5,811 nt of DNA. It comes from Lutispora sp. GTDB lineage: Bacteria; Bacillota; Clostridia; Lutisporales; Lutisporaceae. Below are positions 1 to 5,286 of this stretch, in pieces. Under the pieces are notes generated by a model. That model searched no databases. It was not told the origin of the DNA and saw only the letters and a list, made by a program, of their open reading frames with translations. The DNA lies in contig JAUQXG010000332.1 of the NCBI GenBank assembly GCA_030834765.1, positions 1 through 5,811 of the forward strand. Reading direction: 5' to 3'. The position numbers and the translations under genes were made by a program. How positions within the stretch are numbered: the stretch's first letter is position 1; the number at the start of each line of letters is the position of its first letter.

Positions 1-1402
1 AGCCCTAACACCTAATTATAAGTATATATATAATTTCTCAGAAGGTATGGCAAAAGTATCATCTGGTGATAAGTATGGATTCATAAATTTATCAGGTAAA
101 GAAATCGTCAAGCCAAAGTATGATGGAGTTGAAGATTTTAAAAACGGATTTTCCATGGTTAAGGTCGGAAATAAATTCGGATTTATTAATTCCAAGGGTA
201 TCGAGGTTGTTAAGACGGTATATGATTATGTAGAGGACTTTAAAGATGGCTTAGCCAAGGTTAAGATCGGAGGAATGTACAAAATTGGAGGAAAATATGG
301 CTTTGCAAATATAAAAGGTGAAGAGGTCATAACAACCAAGTATGACGAAGCTGGAGATTTTAAAAACGGATTGGCAAAAGTTATGATTGATAAAAAGTAT
401 GGCTTTATAAATTCAAAAGGTGAAGAGATTATACCTCTCCAATATGAAAGTGCTGAGGATTTTAAAGACGGCTTAGCAAAGGTAAGAGCTAATAATAAAT
501 ATGGCTTTATAAATATAAAGGGCGAGGAAGTTGTACCTCTCAAATATGATGGCATAGATGATTTCAAAGAAGGATTATCAAAAGTTCGTATTGGCGGCAT
601 AGGCATCAGTTTTGATGGAAAATATGGCTTTGTTGATACGAAAGGCTTAGAGGTTATACAGCCTAAATACCGTGGCGTAGAGGATTTTGCAGGTGGATTA
701 GCGGTAGTGTCAATCTACAAGGATTATGAAGGGATAAGATATGGGCTAATCAATAATAAAGGTGAAGAAATTGTTCCACCGGAGAAGTATTCCAGTGTAG
801 GGAATTCATTAATTGGTATTGGAATAATAAATGATAATAAAAAGTACGGTTTTGTAAATGCGGCCGGAGAGGTAATAGTTCAACCCAAGTATGAGACTGT
901 TGAACAGTTTAAAGAAGGCTTAGCGGCTGTTAAGCTTAATGGGAAATGGGGATTCATAAATACATCATGCAAAGAAGTGATTGAAGCAAAATATGATGAA
1001 GTAAGAGCTTTTCAAGAAGGAATGGCTTGGACAAAGCTTAATGGAAAATGGGGACTGATAAGTAAAGATAATGCTGTAAAACCTACTATACCGGATAATC
1101 CTGCTGCACCTGCACCAAGCGATACTTCTTCTGACACGAACACAGACAAAGCATCTGCGAAAGCACCTACAGTAAATGCTGTAACAACCACATCTAAAAC
1201 AATAACAGGAGATGCAGAGGAAATGTCAGCAGTATATGCATATGTCGGCAATACCTTAATAGGCGCCACTAAGACTGCTATAACAGGCAAGTATACTATA
1301 AGTATTGAGCCTCAAAAGGTTGATACTGTCATTTATGTACATTATGTCAGCACAGCCGGCAATACAAGTGTAAAAACTAAGGTAACAGTAAAAATGCAAT
1401 AA
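1..1402 (+). CDS. WG-repeat protein with C-terminal bacterial Ig-like domain, 5'-truncated by window edge
   Basis: The reading frame is open from base 2, and the first ATG (47) is internal. The codons before it read YNFSEG, completing a repeat unit that continues MAKV, and there is no properly spaced Shine-Dalgarno. Residues here count from that ATG. Residues 1-342 hold ten WG-type units of about 34 residues, pattern D-F-K-x-G-L-A-x-V...K-Y-G-F-I-N-x-K-G-E-E-V-I-x-x-K-Y-D. Units 1-8 mostly carry YG (unit 2 FG); only units 9 and 10 carry the textbook WG. Residues 343-372 are a Pro/Ala/Ser/Thr/Asp linker. Residues 373-451 (APTVNAV...TITGDAE...VKTKVTVKMQ) resemble a Big_6-like Ig fold ending the protein. 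The only visible cysteine, C308, replaces a conserved Gly of unit 9. WG repeats are thought to form beta-structured, often surface-exposed binding arrays; the ligand is unknown. Export is inferred from the Ig domain and linker; an N-terminal signal peptide or SLH domains would lie upstream. The stop is TAA at 1400-1402, and I see no clear terminator after it. Confidence 0.9.
   Translation, partial: ALTPNYKYIYNFSEGMAKVSSGDKYGFINLSGKEIVKPKYDGVEDFKNGFSMVKVGNKFGFINSKGIEVVKTVYDYVEDFKDGLAKVKIGGMYKIGGKYGFANIKGEEVITTKYDEAGDFKNGLAKVMIDKKYGFINSKGEEIIPLQYESAEDFKDGLAKVRANNKYGFINIKGEEVVPLKYDGIDDFKEGLSKVRIGGIGISFDGKYGFVDTKGLEVIQPKYRGVEDFAGGLAVVSIYKDYEGIRYGLINNKGEEIVPPEKYSSVGNSLIGIGIINDNKKYGFVNAAGEVIVQPKYETVEQFKEGLAAVKLNGKWGFINTSCKEVIEAKYDEVRAFQEGMAWTKLNGKWGLISKDNAVKPTIPDNPAAPAPSDTSSDTNTDKASAKAPTVNAVTTTSKTITGDAEEMSAVYAYVGNTLIGATKTAITGKYTISIEPQKVDTVIYVHYVSTAGNTSVKTKVTVKMQ
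23..1072 (+). repeat. Array of ten WG-type protein repeats (about 102-bp units)
   Basis: Units begin at about bases 23, 125, 227, 347, 449, 551, 674, 794, 896 and 998. Most are 102 bp; units 3, 6 and 7 are 120-123 bp because of six- or seven-residue insertions before the YG/WG position, and the last is shortened. Most divergence is at the nucleotide level, but short identical blocks remain. GATTTTAAAAACGGATT occurs at 134-150 and 356-372, and units 9 and 10 share AAGCTTAATGG plus AAATGGGGA. This indicates growth by internal duplication. The repeats are protein-coding and are not an independent DNA element. Confidence 0.85.
263..298 (+). repeat. 18-bp tandem duplication inside WG unit 3
   Basis: Bases 263-280 encode KIGGMY and bases 281-298 encode KIGGKY, matching at 13 of 18 bases. 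This duplication accounts for the six-residue insertion that makes unit 3 longer than the 34-residue norm. It is in frame and does not disrupt the array. Confidence 0.6.
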
Positions 1403-1534
1403 TTAGGTTCCAGACACGGAATTTAGATAGTTGTTTAAGCCAATGTAAAAGAGTGTAAATAATTTTATGTATTCTCCTCATTTTGGCTAAGAAGTATAGT
1501 TAGATTAACTTGACATAAAATATATCTTGTAGGT

Positions 1535-1598
1535 CTAGCTGCGCGGCAATGAGCATCAGGGTTTGGGGTAGCATCCCATGCCCAAATAACGCGCCTAG
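1535..1598. repeat. Imperfect GC-rich inverted repeat (hairpin 1)
   Basis: Nine pairs are interrupted by a two-base bulge (C1539, T1540): 1535-1538 with 1595-1598 and 1541-1545 with 1590-1594. A nested six-pair stem joins 1562-1567 to 1581-1586. The alternating GCGCG/CGCGC arms stand out in an AT-rich background. Confidence 0.65.
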
Positions 1599-1617
1599 CA
1601 TCTAAATGTTATTACAT

Positions 1618-1662
1618 TGCCTTGTGTTACATATAGGATGCCAGATTGTGCAACACAAGGCA
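1618..1662. repeat. Perfect 11-bp inverted repeat (hairpin 2)
   Basis: TGCCTTGTGTT at 1618-1628 and its exact reverse complement at 1652-1662 enclose 23 bases. No T run follows on either strand, so it does not look like a standard intrinsic terminator for either convergent gene. Confidence 0.75.
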
Positions 1663-1747
1663 TAATAAATCGAAAAAATCAACTATAAGGCAGATTGACA
1701 CAATCATAAATCAATAATCATCTAAAGAGCGAGCTTAGCATTTACTC

Positions 1748-3214
1748 TTAATTAAATTTCAATATAAAGTCCAACAAATCTTTTAAAACATTTTTGATTG
1801 CTTCATCATTTGGATTAATCCTCAGCACTTCTTGATATGCTTTTACTGCTTCCATATAGTTTTTTTGCCGTGTGAGCAAAATACCTTTTTGTTTATAGGC
1901 ATAGACATATTCTAAATCAATACTTATTGCCAAATCCGTCATAGCCAATGCTTCATTAAATTTACCTAGACACTCCAGTGCAAGGCTTTTATTCATATAG
2001 GCATATTTATCTCTTGGGTTTAACTTGATTGCTTCATCTGATGCTGCCACTGAATCCTCATATCTTCTTAAATTCATTAGGCAGTTTGCTTTTAAAACCA
2101 ATGCATCTGTATCATTAGATGCCGATTTTAGATATTCGTCTATTAGTTGTAACGACTCTTCATATCTTCCTAAATCATTTAAGCAATTTGCTTTATTATA
2201 TTTAATACTTCCTTCTATTTTTAAGGCCATGGCTTTATCATAAAACAGCAATGCAATTTTATCTTCTCCAAGACAATCATAGGCAAATGCTTTTTCATAT
2301 ATTGCATCATAATATTTTTCATCAATTGCAATAGCTTTGTTAAATTCTTTTATGGCATCTATATAATTACCCAGATTCTCCAGCGCAAGACCCTTGGCAT
2401 AAAATCCTAGTCTATTTTCAGGGTTTAATTGTGATACTTTGTCAAAGAGCAGCACGGCTCCTTCATTTTTCCCTAATTCTACAAAAGCGATTCCCTTTCC
2501 TAAATATGCATTTGGATTATTAGGGTCAATTTTAATGAGATCATCGAAATTATATACTGCTTCTTCATATCGGCTTAATGCATTTAAAGCTCTCCCTCTC
2601 CCTTCCAGGAGGTCTATATCACTTGGATATAATTGATTGAGCTTATCATAATACTTCAAAGCTTCATCATATTTCCCCAGTTCAAGGAGAGAAGCACCTT
2701 TATAATAACTGAGTAATATATCGGCTGCATCTAGGGATAAGCCTATATCACATACCTCTATTGCTTCGTCATATTTCCCAAGATAGTATAAAGCTTCACT
2801 TTTATTTTTATAAGAAAAAATATATTGTGGATTTAAGGCGATTATTTTATCAAAATAAATAATTGCCTCCTCATATTTATTGTTTCTTAATAAGATAGTA
2901 CCTTTTCCCTCATAAACAGCTTCCTTATTTACACCTATGCTAATCAGCTTATCAAAGCAGTCTAATGCTTCAGCACTATAGTTATCAAGCATCAGTAATG
3001 ACCAACCTTTATACAAATAAGCATCTGCTCGAATGGTTCCTTCCTCTATTGATTTGTTAAAGCTGCTCAATGCTTCAGTGTATTCCCCTGAATTATAATA
3101 TTCAATTCCTTTTTGGTAATAGTCTTCATGGGCATAGCTTATAAAGCTATTGAATGTCAAAGTCATAATAACTGATAATAAAATCAAAGTCCATCTTTTG
3201 GTGAATTTATTCAA
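1748..3214 (-). CDS. Secreted tetratricopeptide (TPR) repeat protein
   Basis: I place the start at the TTG at 3212-3214 (488 residues). An ATG six codons upstream (3230-3232) would put the perfect AGGAGG inside the gene, while the TTG sits nine bases after it. Residues 1-28 form a signal peptide: K3, K6 and R7, a hydrophobic core, and a cleavage-like SYA before HED. There is no lipobox or sorting signal. Residues 29-470 are 13 consecutive TPR units, nearly all 34 residues, with the usual pattern (AYxxKGxxLxxLGKYDEAIxxFDKxIxLNP); a short helix caps the C-terminus. TPRs form a right-handed superhelix that binds peptides or protein partners; the partner here is unknown. No enzymatic domain is present. 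The gene lies 40 bases after the solute-binding protein gene on the same strand and is probably co-transcribed. Outside the cytoplasm it could scaffold envelope proteins, perhaps its operon partner (inference). TAA stop at 1748-1750. Confidence 0.88.
   Translation of the reverse strand: MNKFTKRWTLILLSVIMTLTFNSFISYAHEDYYQKGIEYYNSGEYTEALSSFNKSIEEGTIRADAYLYKGWSLLMLDNYSAEALDCFDKLISIGVNKEAVYEGKGTILLRNNKYEEAIIYFDKIIALNPQYIFSYKNKSEALYYLGKYDEAIEVCDIGLSLDAADILLSYYKGASLLELGKYDEALKYYDKLNQLYPSDIDLLEGRGRALNALSRYEEAVYNFDDLIKIDPNNPNAYLGKGIAFVELGKNEGAVLLFDKVSQLNPENRLGFYAKGLALENLGNYIDAIKEFNKAIAIDEKYYDAIYEKAFAYDCLGEDKIALLFYDKAMALKIEGSIKYNKANCLNDLGRYEESLQLIDEYLKSASNDTDALVLKANCLMNLRRYEDSVAASDEAIKLNPRDKYAYMNKSLALECLGKFNEALAMTDLAISIDLEYVYAYKQKGILLTRQKNYMEAVKAYQEVLRINPNDEAIKNVLKDLLDFILKFN
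1805..3130 (-). repeat. Array of 13 TPR units
   Basis: Thirteen contiguous units fill residues 29-470 of the TTG-initiated protein. Eleven are about 34 residues and two are 35 or 32, so phasing is almost perfect along the whole chain. The strongest units carry LGKYDEA or LGRYEES in the helix A/B turn and end in NP, NPND or DPNN. The weakest is the ninth unit, which lacks the terminal Pro and is shortened to 32 residues. Confidence 0.85.
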
Positions 3215-3223
3215 TTCTAATAC

Positions 3224-3229
3224 CCTCCT
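3224..3229 (-). promoter_or_regulatory. Shine-Dalgarno that selects the TTG start of the TPR gene
   Basis: The - strand reads AGGAGG followed by nine bases (GTATTAGAA) and then TTG. The competing ATG at 3230-3232 directly abuts this site and has only a weak AGG-type sequence upstream, so TTG is preferred. Confidence 0.7.
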
Positions 3230-3254
3230 CATTATACCTAAGAAAAATAGCTAT

Positions 3255-4868
3255 TTATTGATTTTTTCCTTCTATGTAGCTATATATAAAGTCTATATCT
3301 GCTCCAAATTCATTCCTCTCAAGGTTCTTGACATATTCTTTTATGGCATAATCCCAATATCTAAAATAGATTGGTCCTATGGGCATATCATCCATCAATA
3401 TTTGCTCAGCCTTGTGTAATAGCTCAGATCTTTTCTTCTTATCAACCTCAGCTCTAGCAGCTTTTATAAGCTCGTCATACTTAGGATTACTATATGCAGT
3501 GTCATTATAATAGAAATCAGTAACAAACAAATCTAGATATGTTATGGCATCTGGAAAATCTGGCCCCCACCCCCCTATAGAAATTTGATATTCTTGTCTA
3601 TGCAGTCTATTAAATCTTATATCTGCTTTAATTGGTTCAATTTCTACGTCTATGCCCAGATTATTTTTCCACATATCAATATATGTCTTCCCATGTGATA
3701 TTACATTAAAATTATCATCAATCATTAGCGTAAGTTTAGGCAATTTCTTTAATTTGAGCTCTTTTAATCCTTGTGCAAGAAGTTTCTTTGCTGTTGAGAT
3801 ATCTTTATCTTTAAAATAAGCTGGTATTTTTTCTCTGAAGGTTTTACCATCATAATCTTGTATAATCTCAGGAGCCACAAAGGCTAAGGCTGGTCTACAA
3901 GCAACATTCATACCATTAACAACGCTTTTTCTATCAATAGCTAGGGTAAGTGCCTTCCTAATATTCTTATTGCTAAGTATCTGATCTTTACAGTTAAAAT
4001 TAAGGTACCATACCGTTCCATCTGTATATAATTTTATCAGTTCCTTAGCTGTAGAGACCTCAGAGTCTTTATAGAGTCGTGCTATGACATCTAAATCTCC
4101 TGTATCATACATTAGAAGCTCAGTAGAATTGGAATCTATCATAAAAGCATTTACTTTCTCCAGCTTTATGCTTTTTTCATCCCAATATTCTTGGTTTTTT
4201 ACAAATACCATATCTGATTCATGCTTCCAGCTTTCCACTTTAAAGGGCCCATTTGTCATGAAATATTCTACTTCTGTATTAAAATCGCTTCCCAGTTTAT
4301 TATATATGTCCGCTCTGACAGGTGCATATATGGGGAGGGAAACAAGATAATCAAAATATGTAACAGGATGCTTTAATGTTACTTTTAAAGTTTTATCATT
4401 TATAACATCTATTCCTATACTATCGTCTGTAGCTTTTCCATTGATATACTCTTCTACATTTAAAATATCATATAGTAAATATTCATAATCCTTAGGACTT
4501 TCAATATCCAATGCCCTCATCCATCCAAACTTAAAATCGTATGCAGTCACTGGCTTACCGTCTGACCACTTAGCATCCCTAAGATAGAAAGTCCATACTT
4601 TGCCATCCTTGCTGATATCCCATTTTTCAGCCAATCCAGGCTTCACCCTGCCATTGCTGATGCTTCTAGTTAATCCTTCCATTATCCAGTTATATATTTG
4701 AATCTCATTTGTACTAGAGGCTGATTGAAAATCTAAAGTATAGGGTTCAGTACCTATATTTATTGTTAATTCCTTCCTATCCTTTAATGCAGTATTATCC
4801 CCATGAATCATACTCGAAAAACTAAGAATAAATGCAAATATAAATAAAAAAAACTTTATTTTTTTCAA
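3255..4868 (-). CDS. Family-5 extracellular solute-binding protein (OppA/DppA-like), no lipobox
   Basis: The start is a TTG at 4866-4868, eight bases after AGGAGG. The 537-residue length is normal for oligopeptide-binding proteins of SBP_bac_5. Residues 1-23 form a signal peptide (K2, K3 and K5, then a hydrophobic stretch). Family landmarks follow in order: WSDGKPVTAYDF (101-112), GPF (207-209), NQEYWD (225-230), VWYLNFN (286-292), IRKALTLAIDR (303-313), GGWGPDFPD (432-440) and DMPIGPIYF (494-502). Proteins of this family capture peptides, or sometimes sugars or nickel, outside the membrane for an ABC importer; the ligand here cannot be told from sequence. Oddly, Gram-positive members are normally lipoproteins, yet no cysteine occurs near the signal peptide end (the only cysteines are 293 and 324). 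The protein may therefore be released or held by a partner. No permease or ATPase genes lie in the window. It is the first gene of a probable operon with the downstream TPR gene. TAA stop at 3255-3257. Confidence 0.93.
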   Translation of the reverse strand: MKKIKFFLFIFAFILSFSSMIHGDNTALKDRKELTINIGTEPYTLDFQSASSTNEIQIYNWIMEGLTRSISNGRVKPGLAEKWDISKDGKVWTFYLRDAKWSDGKPVTAYDFKFGWMRALDIESPKDYEYLLYDILNVEEYINGKATDDSIGIDVINDKTLKVTLKHPVTYFDYLVSLPIYAPVRADIYNKLGSDFNTEVEYFMTNGPFKVESWKHESDMVFVKNQEYWDEKSIKLEKVNAFMIDSNSTELLMYDTGDLDVIARLYKDSEVSTAKELIKLYTDGTVWYLNFNCKDQILSNKNIRKALTLAIDRKSVVNGMNVACRPALAFVAPEIIQDYDGKTFREKIPAYFKDKDISTAKKLLAQGLKELKLKKLPKLTLMIDDNFNVISHGKTYIDMWKNNLGIDVEIEPIKADIRFNRLHRQEYQISIGGWGPDFPDAITYLDLFVTDFYYNDTAYSNPKYDELIKAARAEVDKKKRSELLHKAEQILMDDMPIGPIYFRYWDYAIKEYVKNLERNEFGADIDFIYSYIEGKNQ

Positions 4869-4876
4869 GAGAAATC

Positions 4877-4882
4877 CCTCCT
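4877..4882 (-). promoter_or_regulatory. Shine-Dalgarno for the TTG start of the solute-binding protein
   Basis: The - strand reads AGGAGG at 4882-4877, followed by eight bases and TTG AAA AAA ATA. No ATG or GTG in frame is better placed, and the lysine-rich residues just after the TTG are the expected n-region of a signal peptide. Confidence 0.8.
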
Positions 4883-4927
4883 GTTAATTTATTACATAAT
4901 TAACAATACAATATAAACAGATTTTAG

Positions 4928-4955
4928 TCTATAATTTAGAGAATAAGGGTGTAAA
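4928..4955 (-). promoter_or_regulatory. Weak sigma-A-like promoter candidate for the SBP-TPR operon
   Basis: On the - strand, TTTACA (4955-4950) is followed after 16 bases by TATAGA (4933-4928). The -35 is good, and the -10 matches the consensus at four positions. The -35 begins at the end base of the 16-bp inverted repeat, so a protein bound there could interfere. A nearby TATATT would be a better -10 but has no usable -35. Confidence 0.3.
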
Positions 4956-5006
4956 TATAAATCGACACAACAATCTAAAACAACTTAGAATTGTGTCGAT
5001 TTATAT
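4955..5006. repeat. Perfect 16-bp inverted repeat with nested stem
   Basis: Bases 4955-4970 are exactly complementary to 4991-5006 (core ATCGACACAA and TTGTGTCGAT). Within the 20-base spacer, TCTAA (4974-4978) pairs with TTAGA (4985-4989), leaving a six-base loop. No gene ends here, so it is not explained as a terminator. It could be a regulator binding site, a palindromic mobile-element remnant, or a hairpin in an untranslated leader. GTGTAA occurs on both sides (4949-4954 and 5019-5024), which is weak evidence for a target duplication. Confidence 0.85.
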
Positions 5007-5153
5007 ATTATATTGTAAGTGTAAGGATTTTATTTCGTCTTCCATTTATAATAAGGTATTTTAATTGTAAATATTTTCTTGATTATGTTCTTTTGTTCGG
5101 TGCCTAACACTTAAACTTTAATCCCTCCAATCAACTCCCCATCGCTTATTAGC

Positions 5154-5167
5154 ATATGTTAACATAT
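5154..5167. promoter_or_regulatory. 14-bp perfect palindrome, candidate upstream operator half
   Basis: ATATGTTAACATAT is a perfect palindrome whose core, TATGTTAACA (5155-5164), recurs exactly at 5211-5220. The two copies are 56 bases apart and flank the promoter of the SLH gene. I cannot name a regulator for this motif. Confidence 0.35.
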
Positions 5168-5185
5168 ATGGAATAATAAAGACCC

Positions 5186-5213
5186 TTTACATTAAGAAAA
5201 TTTATGCTATTAT
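5186..5213 (+). promoter_or_regulatory. Sigma-A-type promoter for the SLH gene, extended -10
   Basis: TTTACA (5186-5191), a 16-base spacer and TATTAT (5208-5213) match the consensus at five positions each. TG at 5205-5206 adds an extended -10 (TGCTATTAT). Transcription would begin near 5220, giving a leader of about 67 bases before the ATG. Confidence 0.6.
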
Positions 5214-5220
5214 GTTAACA
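5211..5220 (+). promoter_or_regulatory. Second TATGTTAACA copy, overlapping -10 and start region
   Basis: This is an exact ten-base copy of the sequence at 5155-5164. It overlaps the end of the -10 and the likely transcription start, a position where a bound repressor would block initiation. The operator role is inference. Confidence 0.3.
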
Positions 5221-5276
5221 AGAATAAGTAAACTATTTTCTTGCATTGCTTGCACACAGGCATAGAAAGAAAGGAT

Positions 5277-5282
5277 AGGTGA
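5277..5282 (+). promoter_or_regulatory. Ribosome binding site of the SLH gene
   Basis: AGGTGA lies four bases before the ATG at 5287, preceded by AAAGGAT. Together they approximate the AAAGGAGGTGA complement of the 16S rRNA tail, with short spacing. Confidence 0.6.
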
Positions 5283-5286
5283 ACTG

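Larger units (their letters stand above)
1535..1662. ncRNA. Candidate structured RNA or palindromic element of unknown class
   Basis: Seen in the sequence: an outer stem pairs CTAG 1535-1538 with CTAG 1595-1598 and continues, after a two-base bulge, with GCGCG 1541-1545 and CGCGC 1590-1594. Inside it, TTTGGG 1562-1567 pairs with CCCAAA 1581-1586 around a 13-base loop. Downstream, TGCCTTGTGTT 1618-1628 pairs perfectly with AACACAAGGCA 1652-1662 around a 23-base loop. The first loop carries GCATCC (1571-1576) and the second GGATGC (1636-1641), which are exact complements and could form a kissing interaction. The segment is markedly richer in GC than its surroundings, as structured RNAs often are in AT-rich genomes. 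I do not recognise a known RNA family, and the transcribed strand is unknown. A TTGACA lies at 1510-1515 without a convincing -10. A MITE-like element or an unusual bidirectional terminator are alternatives. Confidence 0.35.
1403..1747. other. Gene-free region between convergent genes
   Basis: I see no convincing coding frame on either strand. The left third (1403-1500) is plain AT-rich sequence with only a loose, long-looped complement (AGCCAA at 1438-1443 and TTGGCT at 1483-1488). The middle (about 1535-1662) is GC-rich and highly self-complementary and is listed separately. The right part holds a short hairpin, GATTG at 1693-1697 with CAATC at 1701-1705. Both flanking genes should terminate here, but I find no GC-rich stem followed directly by a T run on either strand. 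The only notable homopolymer, six A at 1673-1678 (a T run on the - strand), does not directly follow a strong stem. Confidence 0.7.
4869..5286. other. Divergent intergenic region
   Basis: This region separates the - strand operon from the + strand SLH gene. From left to right it holds the operon's ribosome binding site, a weak - strand promoter candidate, a long inverted repeat (4955-5006), AT-rich sequence with nothing I can assign (5007-5150), a paired TGTTAACA motif around a good + strand promoter, and the SLH gene's ribosome binding site. I see no RNA gene or riboswitch that I recognise, and no small coding frame with a credible start. Confidence 0.7.

Noticed and set aside
226..606. Open frame on the - strand within the WG-repeat gene
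   Set aside because: It lies antisense to a clear repeat-coding frame and only mirrors the repeat (Pro/Ser/Lys-rich periodic sequence). It has no ribosome binding site or recognisable domain.
23..1072. CRISPR-like or minisatellite DNA array
   Set aside because: The periodicity of about 102 bp is wholly explained by an in-frame 34-residue protein repeat, with divergent nucleotide sequence and no spacers.
1012..1290. Open frame on the - strand opposite the Ig-like domain
   Set aside because: It is antisense to a well-supported domain and hydrophobic only because of the complementary codons. No start signal is visible.
1438..1488. Terminator hairpin AGCCAA/TTGGCT after the WG-repeat gene
   Set aside because: Only six pairs with a loop of about 40 bases and no T run.
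1510..1538. Promoter for the structured intergenic element (TTGACA at 1510-1515)
   Set aside because: The -35 is perfect, but the sequence 16 to 18 bases downstream (around GGTCTAGC) has no acceptable -10.
1618..1662. Bidirectional intrinsic terminator for the two convergent genes
   Set aside because: The stem is strong, but the loop is 23 bases and neither side is followed by a T run. Possible as an atypical terminator, but not supported as a standard one.
1748..3214. TPR protein as a cytosolic RRNPP-type peptide-sensing regulator beside a peptide-binding protein
   Set aside because: A signal peptide with a cleavage site precedes the repeats, and there is no helix-turn-helix domain, so a cytosolic quorum-sensing role is not supported.
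4084..4350. Open frame on the + strand within the solute-binding protein gene
   Set aside because: It is antisense to conserved OppA-family sequence and has no ribosome binding site or domain.
5099..5110. GGTGCCTAACAC, and a loosely similar GGTTCCAGACAC at 1406-1417, as copies of a REP-like GGTGCCTGACACC repeat
   Set aside because: The two differ at several positions and neither forms the palindrome expected of such repeats. Without a genome-wide search the similarity is not meaningful.
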